From Rallus limicola (taxonomy: Eukaryota; Chordata; Aves; Gruiformes; Rallidae), in NCBI GenBank assembly GCA_022605955.1, contig JAKCOZ010000012.1, positions 26,100,015-26,164,014 of the forward strand: a stretch of 64,000 bases of DNA, read 5' to 3'. Below the pieces are notes generated by a model. The model saw only the letters and a list, made by a program, of their open reading frames with translations. It ran no database searches and had not been told where the DNA came from. The stretch's first letter is position 1. The number at the start of each line of letters is the position of its first letter. Made by a program: the position numbers and the translations under genes. This document shows, one piece after another, positions 13,636 to 25,636 of the stretch.

Positions 13636-13830
13636 AAGAACTTCTTCCCAGTGAGGGTGAGGGAGCCCTGGGCCAGGCTGCCCAGGGGGTGTGGAGGCTC
13701 CTTCTCTGGAGAGATTCCAGCCCCATCTGGACACCGCCCTGTGTGCCCTGTCCTAGGGACCCTGCTTTGGCAGGGGGTTGGACCCGATCTCTAGTGGTCC
13801 CTTCCAACCCCTATGGGTCTGTGAATCTGG
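13636..13830 (+). mobile_element. CR1 LINE 3' fragment (young, group B)
   Basis: This is the last 195 bases of a CR1 element in plus orientation, beginning at 'gaacttcttcccagtgaggg'. It runs through 'gggccaggctgcccaggggg' and 'ctccttctctggagagattc', then the B1-type 3' UTR segment ('ctgtgtgccctgtcctaggg' and 'accctgctttggcagggggt'). It ends 'tcccttccaacccctatggg' plus a degraded octamer 'tctgtgaatctgg'. The 5' truncation is severe. It closely matches the ends of the 36.5, 60.3 and 61.4 kb copies, so it is probably fairly young. Confidence 0.93.
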
Positions 13831-16800
13831 ATTTAGATGGGTTTGGAATGTGAATAGGGAAGCCTGCAAAGCACTACCCAGCCCTATATCAGGATTTCAT
13901 CCGAGGTAGTAACTCCTCTTGTTTTCCTGGACAAGAAATTTGCATCCATCCTCATTTAATGAATTGAGTGTGGAGAGAAACCTTAGGTGAAGGTACCTGT
14001 GTAAACAGTCAGAGGTCAGAGTCCGAAATGTGACTGGTTTTAAATTGAAAGCAGATAATAGCCATAAAGCTATCATACCCTGAGAGTGTATTTGGTAGAG
14101 GTTTATTAACAGCTAAGTCTTAAATATATACTCACTTAATAACAGATTTCTTTTTAAGTAAGATCAGTGGTGGTTTGCTTTTGTTGCTCAGAGGTATCCA
14201 TCATGCTTGTGGTCTGACTGGAGGAAGGAGTTGGTTAGTCTATAATCCTTGCAGTGTCAGTGCAGACTGGATCTAACAAAGGCAGTGATTAGAGTTTGTT
14301 GGAGTATCTTTTTGCTTCTCCTTGTAAATGCTGCTTAAAACTGCTCTGAAAGTGAAGTCTGACGTCTTTAAAGTTGTCCATAAAGTAAAGATTGTGGATT
14401 TATATTGGCTAAATGATTCATCACTCCCTGCTTGCTCCTGATGCAACTGCTGCCTTTCCCACTGCAGACTGAAGTTCTCAAGACTTCCTTAGTTGCAAGG
14501 CATTCATCTAGGTGAAATGGAAACAGAACTTTGGGATGGAAAAAGAAAACATTTAGTGTGTGCAACTGTGCAAGGAAACAGATGAGGAGGAGCAAAAAGA
14601 GGGTAAGAAGTGCAGCGCTGTGCAGCTGTACCAAATCCGTTTCTGCTTGTGGTGAGGATGTCCAGGGCTAGTAGTCCACTCTCCCAGATGGAGTTTTCAG
14701 CCCTTGTTTGGCTGCAGAGGATGACTGGAATGACAACTATTTCTTATGTCAGGGAAACGCCTTGGGTGGACGGCTGTCTCGCTCTGTGGGAACTGGTTCA
14801 AAGACTCTTGAGCTAATGTAGGAGGACAGAGGCCATGGAACACATGTAAAGTATGAGAGAGAAGTGATTTAACAAAGTTTATTCTGTTGTGAAGAAAAAT
14901 TAGATATTTCTTTAGCAAAAAAGACAGGAATACTTGAGGGAAACGTGCTGTTTCACCAACTGAAAGAAGCCCAGGAGGTCCCACTGAAAGTTTGCTCTTT
15001 GAAGGCTGCTCATCTACAAAATCTATCAGAGCCAAGTGTCAAGATAGGCCACCTAGAAGTTGAAGAGCCTGAGTGTTATTGGTGTTTAGTCAAGAGGGTC
15101 TCAAATTTGTTCTTTTAAATAGTTCCAAAGCAATAGGAATCAGGTGTTTAGCAGCTCTCTGAAGCTGTGGGAGCAGCCAGAAACTGAGGCTTTGCTGGGT
15201 GTATCGTACCTGCCATTGAAACGGAGCATTGACACACAGAAACTCACCTCACTAATCCTGTCATTGTGGAAACCATATTTTGCTTTCATAATATTTTCAG
15301 TATCTATTGTAAACATGATCCTTTCAAGTAATTTTTGTTCTTACTGCTGGATTTATTAGGCCCATCTTAAAATGATTGCATCCCACTCTGTGACTGTAGA
15401 GAAATAATGCAGTGTTAAAATGTGAGTAGAGTCATCCTCTCACTCTGTGATTATTTGATCATCTTCAATCCCAATAAATAATTGCTTTTCCCTGTAATGC
15501 TATAGTGGGGTTTTGAAGTAAGGACCATGGTGGTAAATAGTGACTTGCAGTGGTGTCCTCCAGAGTTCAGTGCACGTTTTCTTGTTGAAAAGTGAAGTTA
15601 AAAAACTGACTTTTAATTCTTTACCTCTTGAGGCAAGGTAGAAAAGGAGAGAAAACTTTGCCATATTCCAAAGGCTGTTAATCCCCAATAACTGTGGATT
15701 TTCTGCCTGAGTTTGATTCTTCTTTATGACACCAAAAACATGATTATTATTTTTTTTAAATTATCTGAAGATGAGACTCATTCTTTAATTTATCAACTGG
15801 GCAGCTGCATTGCATGAAAACATCTTAGAATGAGATGGACAGACATGGAAATACCCTTTTTGGGAATGACCATTACAGCTGCAGTGCAAACTGCAGGATA
15901 CCTGTGGGCAAAGCAGATCTCTCTGTGCAAAGCAATTCCAAGAGTTTGAATTAAATCTTATTTTTTTCATAGAAACAAAACCAGAAGTTGACACAGAGCT
16001 CATCTGTAATTTGGCAGCAGTTTGACTGGACACATGCAGGGCTTCTTTCAGTGCTCAGCAGTTCAGTGAAGGAGAAAAAGCGATGGTCTTGCTATTTCAA
16101 TAGACCTCAAAATACTACCCATAGCTCCAGCAGAAAAAACCCAACTGATTAGAGTAGTATAATTACATAAAGTGATCTAATTTGTCCTGTGCCACCTATT
16201 TGTTTGCAAAACCTTTAAATCTGTTTGGTGTCTGAGTAAGAAAAAGACATCTCAAACTGGATGTCAAGTGCTGAAGTTGAAGATGTTGTTCTAACAGGAC
16301 CTTTGCACATGGTCAGTGGGCAGAGCTGGCAGAGGGTTGATAAAGCTCTTTGCAGGAGTGGTCATGACTGTGAATTCCCCAGCTGTGAACTTAGCCTGGC
16401 TGCCCAGTACAACACCTCTCAATGTGCTCCTGATTTCATGCATGCTTTTTCACTTGAAAATTTTCCCGTTGGAGATTTTCTCTAGCTCTGTAAGCTGCCC
16501 GTGGCAGGGTGTCTCTGGGATGTGCTCTGTTGCTGGCTGCTCTTGCTTGTCTCAGTTCATGTGCTGTTATTCCCTATCTGCTTTTTGCTTTCTCCTACAT
16601 AAAAAAAAGAACCCAAAACGTTGCATGGAAGTGTATAGCCCTCCTCTTCTGTTTGTGCTTTGGAGAAATTGTATTACCACACCTAAATCCATAATGAGTC
16701 TTGAATATGTCATGAGATGTTTGGGTGATAGTCACAAGTAACTGCTCCCTTGGACTGCCTTGCAAGGAAGAACATCTTAGTGATGCATTAAGGTCCAGTT

Positions 16801-18710
16801 GTTATTCTTAAATATACATGAAATTAAATCTGTATTTCTTCCAAAGCAGGGGTTTATATATATATATAAATATATATTTATTTATTTATATATATATGTA
16901 TATATATATGTGTATATATATATGTGTGTATATATATATGTATATATATATATATATATAAAAGCAGGGTTTTATATATATATACACAGACACACACAAT
17001 AGTCCCTGTTTTGTCTTCAGAAATGTCCCAATTCTTTAACCAGAAATGGCACAAGTAAATATAACCCAGTTCTTTTTCCATTGCAAAGCTTGTATGCCTA
17101 CAGTAATCCTCCTCCTGTTGTTCACTTAGAGATGTGGTGCCTGGAGAGAGGGAACATCCTAACTAGGGATGTTGAGTAGGTATCTAAGCATTAAAAATAA
17201 AATTATCAGTCAGCTTTCTTAGGTCATGTGTCTTGATTCAGTCAGCCAGGCAGTAAGATGAGGAGTGTGTGTCAGATCCATGCACAAGCACTTGCTCACA
17301 GGTGAAGTCAGAGTCTTTAAATGCAGAAATAAAAATCCTCAGTGGAATAGTGGACATAAAATGTTTGCCTGAGACTTAATGCAGCAAAAACTGGCAATGG
17401 ATTGTTCAGATTTCATGCTAAATTCAGGTACAAGAATGAAATACAGGGAAATCCAAGGTGGGAAAGGGCTATTCCACTGAAGCCTGGAGGGCAGCAAAAA
17501 CTTGAGGAGCACAATGAGACGTCTGATTCAGCAGTTCTTAGCCATATCAGCAATTTACTAGTAAACAGAACCAACCTCTTATTCTTGCAGCTGTTCTTAA
17601 AATGTTTAACAGTTGTGATCAGCCCTATGGACTGGGGGCTTTTCTCAGAAAACTAGAGGAAACAGTTGGAGAGTTAGGCATTTCCAGCTGATCAAAAAAA
17701 TCCACAACCAGGCTGTTAGCCTTTGTGAGATGTGGATGTGGTAGCAATCAGCATGAGAGCAGTGTCAGCGTGGTGGAGAGAGATCTGAGAGTCCTCTGCC
17801 TTTTCAGGTGGTCCTGGTGCTCCCTGCCTCCAAAGGGAAACACCTGCAGCAGGAATGCTTTTCTATGAGTAGAAGGAAAAATGGCCTAATAATACTGAAT
17901 TTTAATGTTAAAACATTTGTCTGACATCTTTGGAGAACTTTTCCTGTGGTGAATACATCTATTTTGGTGGTTCTCTTAGTGGACTATGTTCTGCCTTTAA
18001 AAGGAAGGTGAGAACCCAATTACCTTTGAACTTTTCAGTTACTGGATGCAGTGTAAAAAGCACCTGTGGTGAGTAATGCTGTCTGGAGTTAAAGGAGGTA
18101 TCATCAGGAAATTTGCCATACATGTAGCTTCCTGCTTTGGGTTTAGAGCCACAGATGAGGTTTCTTTCCAAGCTCATCAAAAATAGCTCTCTAAGCAGCC
18201 TTCCACAGACTGTAGCCTGTATTTTGTTAAGGCTCATCTATATGCAGAGGCTCTGGAAGATTGACATTTAATTTGTTTGCACTAAATGACTTAGCATCAA
18301 TATACAGGTCTTGAAAATCCTCTGGCACAGGGTCTCCTGTTTCACCCTCCCTCTGCCCTTTTAACTGGCACAGTTGCCTTCTGCCAGGCCTACTTGTTTC
18401 ACTCCAAGCACTGCAGTTAAAAGTTTTCTTTCCCACTCTTAGATTAACTCTCCATGGACTCTGCTTCCTTCACCACTTCACTGTGCTAAAAACAACAAAA
18501 GGGGGACATTCCTAATTCTGCAGTCCCCTCTGGGTACTGTCCTAATAAAAACCCAGCACCTCATCAGTGGGCTGAATTGAAATGAGGTTGGTTTGTGCAG
18601 CAAGGTTGGTGATGCCTCTCTGAGCCAAAGGATGTGGGTGTTTGTGGGGTTTGCTTTTGGTGTTCACAGCCTGCTATATCACAGTAAAAAAACAAGGAGA
18701 ATAAAGCCCT
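13831..18710. other. Non-coding stretch with AT microsatellite
   Basis: No gene is recognised. The main landmark is the compound AT microsatellite at 16.85-17.0 kb. The longest open frame here (141 codons, plus strand, 16316-16741) overlaps two other open frames, has no recognisable domain, and lies within what chance predicts for 64 kb. Confidence 0.5.
16843..17000 (+). repeat. Compound AT/TATG microsatellite with duplicated flank
   Basis: An interrupted TA-rich tract contains TATATATATG, TATTTATT and TGTGTATATA blocks. The word AAAGCAGG(G)GTTT followed by TATATA occurs twice, near 16845 and near 16961. Unique flank and repeat therefore seem to have been duplicated together with a period of about 116 bp. 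The right end passes into ACACAGACACACACA. Open frames here encode only runs of Tyr-Ile and are artefacts of the repeat. Confidence 0.9.
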
Positions 18711-19150
18711 AGGATCATAGACTGGTCTGGGTTGGGAGGGAGCCCAAGGGTCACAGAGCTCCAACCCCCTGCCACAGGCAGGGACACCAACCTCCAGGCC
18801 TGGAGCTACACAAGGTTGCCCAGGGCTCCAGCCAACCTGGCCTTCAACACCCCCAGGGATGGGGCACCCACCCCCTCTCTGGGCAGCCCCTGCCAGCCCC
18901 TCACCACTCTCTCTGCAAAGAACTTCCCCCCAATCTCTCCTCTCCCCCTTCCCTCCTCCAGCTTCACTCCATCCCCCTTGTCCTGCCAGGCTCTGCCCTT
19001 GAACAAGCTGATTCCCCTCCTGTTCCTCTGCTCCCTTCAGGGACTGGCAGGCTGCAATGAGGTCCCCCCACAGCCTTCTCTTCTCCAGGCTGACCCAGCC
19101 CAGCTCCCTCAGCCTCCCTTCATTGGGGAGGTGGAGCTTCTCCACTGAGA
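18711..19150 (-). mobile_element. CR1 LINE 3' fragment (young, group A)
   Basis: A minus-strand CR1 with its 3' end at the low-coordinate side ('atcatagactggtctgggtt', then the group A end 'caacctccaggcctggagct'). It keeps about 440 bases: the ORF2 C-terminal portion ('ctgagggagctgggctgggt' and 'cctggagaagagaaggctgt' on the minus strand) and the 3' UTR. The minus-strand frame stays open across the element and beyond (18564-19154), but it has no start or catalytic domain. The copy is nearly identical to the one at 62.7 kb, with only a handful of differences over about 400 bases, so both are probably recent. Confidence 0.95.
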
Positions 19151-19154
19151 TCAT

Positions 19155-21324
19155 GGTACTTTTTCTAACCAGCTCTATTAGCTAAAGCCAACCAACTAAT
19201 TCAAAGCTCCTGGAGATCAGACCTCAGGTGAGCTCAGGCAGTGCAAAGGAGCATGTTACTGGGGCCTCACCAGTAGCAGCTTCTGTCCTCAGCCAGAGCA
19301 CCCAGCTGTGCCCGTGCTCACAGCTGCTTGGCTCTCAAGTGAAAAATGCATCCCTTGAATCCAGCAGGATGGCTGAGACTACAGAGGTGCCTTTTTACTT
19401 CTCACTGAGGTGTGCCTATTGCAGCACATCTGCTAAACTCTAAGTTGTTTAGCTGAAGGAACCAGGATGTGGGTTTGGGGTGTCAAGCTGATCTGAAAGA
19501 GGTGGCTTCCCCTTGCTGCTGCCCTGACACTTGACTGACTGTCTGGTGCTGCTTCATGAGCTAAATTGGCAGAAGCTGTCTTTTTCCAGCTGGTTTCTAC
19601 AGGCCAAGCTGACCCCAGAGCCAGTGGGAAGGGAGCAGAGGGGATGTGGGGCTGGGATCATCACTTGGAGAGGTTTTAATGCACAAGCATTGTAGTTTTC
19701 TGTGTAAATGTGATATAAAGAACCTGTTTATTCCTTGGAAGGGCAGTGTCCCAGGTCAGTTCCTTGTGGTAACATTGAAGTATTTCTGTGACTCACTGCT
19801 GTTTCCTCCCCTGCCCCCTTCCCCCCTCCCCCCCACTCTTTCCATGTGGTTTTTACACTTGCATCTCATTAGCAATATTTTCTGTATTCCTCTTCAAACC
19901 CTAAACTGCCTCTAAAGATTAGCTTAGCTCCTCTGGCCTTGGTGTCAGAAGTATTTGCTGCTGTGTTGTTGGGGGTTTTTTATATATCTGGTTTTGGATA
20001 TTAAACTGCTTGTGGTTTGGAGTCGGTCTGGGAAACTATGGGAGAAGTAATTGATTCTCTAGAAGTGTTCCAGAGGTGTGGGAGACCAGCACTGCTGCTT
20101 TTCTCCATGGTTTTCTTCTCTATTTCTTTTTTTTTTCAATCTGCAGAAGCCAACCATAGTTCATGTCTTAAGAAAAAATGTATTTTGTGGGAAGAAGGCA
20201 GGAGAGGTAATTAAGGTGCTGTTTGAGTGCATGGCTTTGTGTGTGCATCTATTGTGCTGGGCTACAATGAATGACTTGTCTCTGATATGATAAACTGTTA
20301 TTGCAGATTTAAAAGTGCTTCATAACACACAGAGCATAGTAGAGACAGAACAAATCTCCCCAAAGGCTATATTAATATTCATTACAGAGTTAACAGCATT
20401 ACAGTGCTCCAAAACAGACATAATATATAGGGAAGAAACTTTGTGGGGGTTGAATCTGAGGACTCTCTGATCTAAAAGTAGCTGCTGCACTTTTGGAGCT
20501 GGAGGATCTTGGCAGCAGGAGTAAGAGCACTTCCCTCTTTCCAGCCATTAAAAGGCAAGTAAAATATAGCATTGCAAAGCCTTTATATTTTCAGCTCTGT
20601 AAATTCAATTGGAAAAGATACACTGGTCTCCTGGCACTGACTCTAGGCAACCTGTCACAAAGCCTGTAGAAGCTGAAGTGATGTGCCATAACCTGGCAGT
20701 TCTGGGGTCTCTTAAACCCAGTGTGCAGCATGTCTTCTCTGTGAAATACCTCCCTCTGCCTGTGCCTCCTGCCCTAAACTAAATCTCGTGTATTGAAGCT
20801 GCTGCTCTGGTTAAAAGCTCTTTTCTGTTTATGCATCTCTGAAGCTGTGCAGCATTCTTGATGTTAACAAATGCTTAGGGATGGTCCTGTGAGGGAAGTG
20901 GGGGCCTTGTGCTGCCAGAAGGTGGCTAAAATGGAGCAGCCTGTTCCTAGAAAATCTGTGTCACTAGAACAGCAAAGGGGCTGTCACCACACCAGTGGCT
21001 GGAATAGGAGTTACTGGGAATAAAGCAGCTCGTGCAGCAGAGGACAAGGGATGGTGTCGCTTCTGTGCCAGGCCATTACCTGTCTGGTTCAGCTCTAAAG
21101 CAAGGTGGTGGTGATAAACCCCCAAATAGGCAATAAATGCATTATTCCATATTATTCCATCACTCTTACACAAACTAGCTGCAAAATCCATAGCGTTCTG
21201 TACTGCATGTAGGTATTACTCCTTTGTTTGTTTACCTAAATGTTTTATTGCTATGATTTAGTTTGGAGTTGAAGCTAGAGCTCAGGTGCTGCCTTCATTG
21301 GAGCTAATGCTTAATATTTGTATT
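19155..21324. other. Non-coding stretch with C-rich tract
   Basis: No gene is recognised. It contains the C-rich tract at 19.8 kb. Around 20290-20420 there is a non-repetitive AT-leaning block ('aaggctatattaatattcat' and nearby) that could be a conserved non-coding element, but conservation cannot be judged from one sequence. Confidence 0.45.
19807..19834 (-). other. Strong G-quadruplex-forming tract (minus strand)
   Basis: On the plus strand four C-runs of 4, 5, 6 and 7 bases follow each other, separated by TG, TT and T. The minus strand therefore has G7-A-G6-AA-G5-CA-G4. This satisfies the canonical four-G-run quadruplex rule with very short loops, which is the most stable class. Any effect on transcription or replication is inference. 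Confidence 0.8.
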
Positions 21325-21425
21325 GAGGGACATGGTTTAGTGGGAGCTGGTAGTAATAGGTGAATGGTTGGACTGGATGATCTTTTAGGTCTTTTCCAAC
21401 CTTGATAATTCTGTGATTCTGTGAT
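21325..21425 (+). mobile_element. CR1 LINE extreme 3' end (group C)
   Basis: Only about the last 100 bases of a CR1 remain: 'gggacatggtttagtgggag', 'ggttggactggatgatcttt', 'aggtcttttccaaccttg'. They are followed by two clear octamer units, ATTCTGTG ATTCTGTG. Loss of nearly all of the element is typical of CR1 5' truncation. It points the same way as the fragment that begins about 27 bases further on. Confidence 0.92.
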
Positions 21426-21451
21426 GTTCCTGTAAATTTTGGTCTTGCAGA

Positions 21452-21588
21452 AATGCCCAGGGAGGAGGGGGTTGAGTCACCAACCCTGGGTATATTTAAA
21501 AGACAGATAGATGAGGTGCTCAGGGGTATGGTTTAGTAGGGGACAGCTAGGGTTGGGCTCAATCTCAAAGGTCTTTTCCAACCACATT
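21452..21588 (+). mobile_element. CR1 LINE 3' fragment without octamer tail (group C)
   Basis: A second CR1 end in the same orientation begins at 'tgcccagggaggagggggtt' and runs through 'gagtcaccaaccctgggtat' and 'gaggtgctcaggggtatggt'. It stops at 'ggtcttttccaaccaca', with no recognisable octamer units after it. It may be an old insertion next to its neighbour's tail, or the two may be pieces of one locus rearranged. Confidence 0.9.
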
Positions 21589-24500
21589 CATTTAGGAAGG
21601 TTTCATTCTCTTGGCCTCATTGATTGCATCTCACAGATTCTCAGTTTTGTTTTCATCTCATAATTGAAAATGTGTGTTTTTCCAGACAGACTTTTGTGCA
21701 TCTTGACCTGTTTGGCATCAACTCAGCTATGTTTATAAATTTTTAATTCCTTTAATGTAAAGTCAGGCATTCTGTTTGATGTTTTCTTGTATTGTCTCTT
21801 CAGTATAGCAAAAATTAGAAAAGTCAAAGATTATCTAGTAATAGCTGCAAGCTTTATAAATAAAGCCCTAACCACTGTGTTTTCTTGCAGCACTTGAGGT
21901 GGGTTAATTAGTTTTACTCCTTGGTGGCAAAAGGAACTGAATGGTAGGTGGCAGTCAGCAATGTTTTGATGTGCTCAGACCCAGGAGACTAAAGCAGTGA
22001 TAGGTTTGGGGTCTGTTTATTTTTATAGTGAGTAATTGTCTAGGTGGCTTCATCACAAAGTGTATTTTGGTCTGTTTAAGGGTGGTTAATGCAATCTCTC
22101 TCTTCCATGGAATCAGGCTGGGTTACATAGCTGAGCAACCACAGTTCACTAAGTGATAAGAAAGATTCCTGATTGCTTCAGAACTGTGATTAAAATCAGG
22201 CAGAGTGAACTGAAAGGGAAATGATTAAAAATTTTGAAATAAAAAAAAACCCCCACAGTGCTGTTAAGGTGGTTCTGTGTGTAAATGATGTGGTGCTTCA
22301 GTGGAGAAAATACAGGCTCTTCTTAATTTCTGCTTTAATACTGGTTTTAAATGGGAGATACAAAACCTGTAAGCTCAGAAACATGCTGAAGGGGAGCAAT
22401 GTTTGCAAATTACTTTTAAAACAATATTTGCTGTAGAGTGAGATGAGTGTTCATCTTCCTGTCTTCCAGCGACCACGAGGGTTCAAATCACAGAGGTCAT
22501 CATGATAGCAGAGATTTCCCTCTCTTGTGGATGGCCTCACACTGCTGTTAGTGACAGTTGCAGCATCCCAGAGTGTTGGTGCTTGGTTCAGGATTAGGAT
22601 GTGTGTCTCTGGAAAAGTACTTGCCTCTTTGGCTGTGTCAGTTCCAGAATTCAGCCAGGAAAAGCAATGCTTCCCATCTAACAAGCTCACTTGAAAAATC
22701 ATCGTGAGTTACATAAATAATGCTGGCTTAAACTTTTCCTCCACATATCTTGAGAAGTGTGGCTGCCAGTCCTGCCAGACGTGGCAAAAGTGGATGGTGA
22801 AAAGCTTCAACAGTTCAGCAGATGGATTTCTTAGCGTGCCACATTACTCCCAGTTCAGAGCAGAGTCCTTGCTGGGTTGGTTTGTCTTCCTCATCTGCAC
22901 TCCACAAAGTCTTTTCAGGCCAATACTGACACTTAATTTTAAACCAGTGATGACATTGATGCACGAAGTTTGGGAGGCTGAAGTTTTTATCCCCAAAATA
23001 GATTGCACTGTGGATCCACATGATAAATATTTAGTTCAGGGAGCGTGCTGGGTCCAGCCCAACTCACTGCCAGGCCACAAAGAAGAAACTGCTCATGTAA
23101 CTTTATCAGGGGGGAAAGAAAAGTTGCTTGTTAGGTTTATAACAGTCAAGGTGAATGTCTCTCCTTGCTTTGTTTTAAAAGAACCCTGAAGGCAGAGCTG
23201 TGTGTGACGAAGCATGCATAGGAGGATCGCTTCGTCGCTGTTTAGTCTGTAGAAGAGCTCGTGGAAATAGCAGTGAGCACAATAGAAATGACTTGCTAGA
23301 AATGACTTGATAGTTCCATCTGTTGAGTACCAGCCCCAGAAGAGGTGTCTTTGTGTTTGAAACCCGTGTTGTATGACATAAGGCATCCAAGCTGTTAGCC
23401 AGGGAGATACAGATAACAGTTTGATAAGAAGCCTGCTGAAAGCGGCTTCAGATGACAAACTGGAGGGGTGCAAATGTCCAAGTGCTTTATAACTGTAAAG
23501 ACTCAGAGAGAGATTTTAAATTAGAATTACTGTTTGCTGAGAATTCATTCAAGCTCATATGAAGCCAGGATTTTGGAGGAGCTAAAATAACAATAATGAA
23601 CCTCTAATTTTACAATTGATTGTTTGCAAAATCAATTATACTTCATAGTCTGCTATTCCACAAACAACAGCATGCTTTTATTATGATTGGACTGTAGAAG
23701 TTTTCTTTCCAAAGCTACTTTTTTTTCTCCCCATATATGCCTTCTGGGAATATAATCTTGCTTTTCATGGGTTGCTTGTCAATAAGGATTATAATATGGT
23801 GTAAACATCTCTTTTTATAAAGAATTTGGAGAGTGAGGGATTAAGTCACGTTGCCAGAACAGCAGTAATGAAGTAGAGACCGTAGGCATAGGAACTGAAC
23901 TGCATTTATGAAATTGTTTTGATGGTTTAAGGGGGGAAATAAAAATCTCAAATGCTATAAATGTATCTGAAATTTTGACTAGAGAAGAAACTGTTTCTAG
24001 TGCTGTATTTAGATATAATGTATTTGTCATCCCTTTGCTGCTGTGGGTTAGTAGAGGTGGAGCGTGCTGTGCTTTGGAGGAGGCAAAGCTCCCAATGCTG
24101 AGAACTGAAATACTCATTTGATAGGACAGCCTGTTGGCTTTTCCAGGTCTCCTTGGAGCTCTGCTGGGACACAGCTTAGAGCCCTGAAATGCTAGACATG
24201 AGTTGTGTCTTCTGGCAGAGCTAAGGCAGTCAAACCTGAGCGTTCCCCCCTGGAAGCTTCTTTTGTCCCATCACAGGACTGTCTAAAGCAACCTGGTGAC
24301 AGCGCTGCCCCGCCAGAGCAGGACTGTGTGTGCCAGGCAGGTAAAAGCTGATACTAACAGAGCTGTCTGAAGGCATGAATGAGCAATCCTCACAAACACT
24401 TGCTGGGCTCCTTCCACTGCTTTTATTTTTATGCTCTTGTGCCATGCCTGAGTCAACCATACTCCGTGTTCTTTCACCTCTGTGGCTCTACAAAGCCCAC

Positions 24501-25386
24501 TGTTGACACATGGAAGCTAAAGAACACGAAGAAAACAAAGGAACCTTCAGAGACTATCCTTAAGCTTCCAAAGCCTGCTTCCAGGGATCTTCTTTCCTGC
24601 CTAGTAGTCTCCCAGAAATCGGTATTTGTGATGGAGCTGCCTTATGGTGCACAGGTCTGTCCCCACAAACACCCTGTACCTTAAATAGAGGGATACTGTA
24701 AACAGTTACTGCCCTCAACATGAGAGGAAAAGCAAATTGGATTAATTTTCATTTAGCTTTAACTCACTGTTGTGGTCTCTTCTGTAGCCTGTTTTTTGTA
24801 CAGTCTTTTCTATAGCAAAAACTTAGATTCAGTTTCACTGTTCTCATTCATGTTTCTATGTGAGCTTTGCAAAATACCACATCCTTGCTAGCATCTTTCT
24901 TCCTAAAGCTTCAGACACTCTGATCTTTGTAGTGATCTTGGATCTAATGACCCTGATTGACTCAGAGCTTAGACCTCCTGGTGCTTTTATGTCTCATTTT
25001 TTCCTGGGCCCTAGGTTATCTCCCTACTCTCTTTCATACTTCTTTTTCAGCACTTTTGTTTTCTTAATCTTTCTTCCTCCATGTTCTAGGAGAGTCCTTG
25101 GAAGCTCTCCTCTTGACCTTGCTTTTCCTCCTTCTACAGCAAAAGGTAAAATGTGCAAAAGTTGCCCTCTCTTCTCTTTTAGCTAAGATGTCAGTGTACA
25201 TGGGCAAGCCCAGATCATCTCTTACTGTTCTAATTTCCTTGACTGACAGTCTGTGTATCTGAAGGCTAATTTTGCAACACCTTGACACACATTTAATCAA
25301 TTTCCTCAGGCTTGGGTGTGTTTTGCCTTGTTTTGTGGTGGTGTTTCCCAGCTGGGTAATAAATACAGCTGCTTCAAACTAAATAG
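21589..25386. other. Non-coding stretch, no CR1
   Basis: No gene is recognised. A 161-codon open frame on the plus strand (22704-23189) and a 126-codon frame on the minus strand (23093-23473) overlap each other. They lack recognisable domains, signal peptides or splice context, and frames of this length are expected a few times by chance in six frames of 64 kb. The block near 23570-23680 contains an inverted repeat and TAAT/ATCAAT words, listed separately. Confidence 0.45.
23614..23637. repeat. Inverted repeat AATTGATT/AATCAATT
   Basis: A perfect 8-bp inverted repeat (arms 23614-23621 and 23630-23637) is separated by 8 bases. It sits in an AT-rich, non-repetitive block that also has CTAATTTTAC and ATAATGAA. 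The arms contain TGATT/AATCA, the half-site type bound by PBX, MEIS and HOX homeodomain proteins. Binding is inferred from general motif knowledge only. Confidence 0.6.

Positions 25387-25636
<250 letters not shown>

Noticed and set aside
16799..17081. Open frames encoding Tyr-Ile runs on both strands
   Set aside because: They are translations of the AT microsatellite, not genes. The same applies to the frames at 37538-37886.
18564..19154. 196-codon minus-strand frame as a protein-coding gene
   Set aside because: It lies almost wholly in a young CR1 fragment plus flank. The open frame reflects the GC-rich element.
22704..23189. 161-codon plus-strand frame as a possible exon or small gene
   Set aside because: No recognisable domain, overlaps an antisense frame, and this length is expected by chance in six frames over 64 kb.
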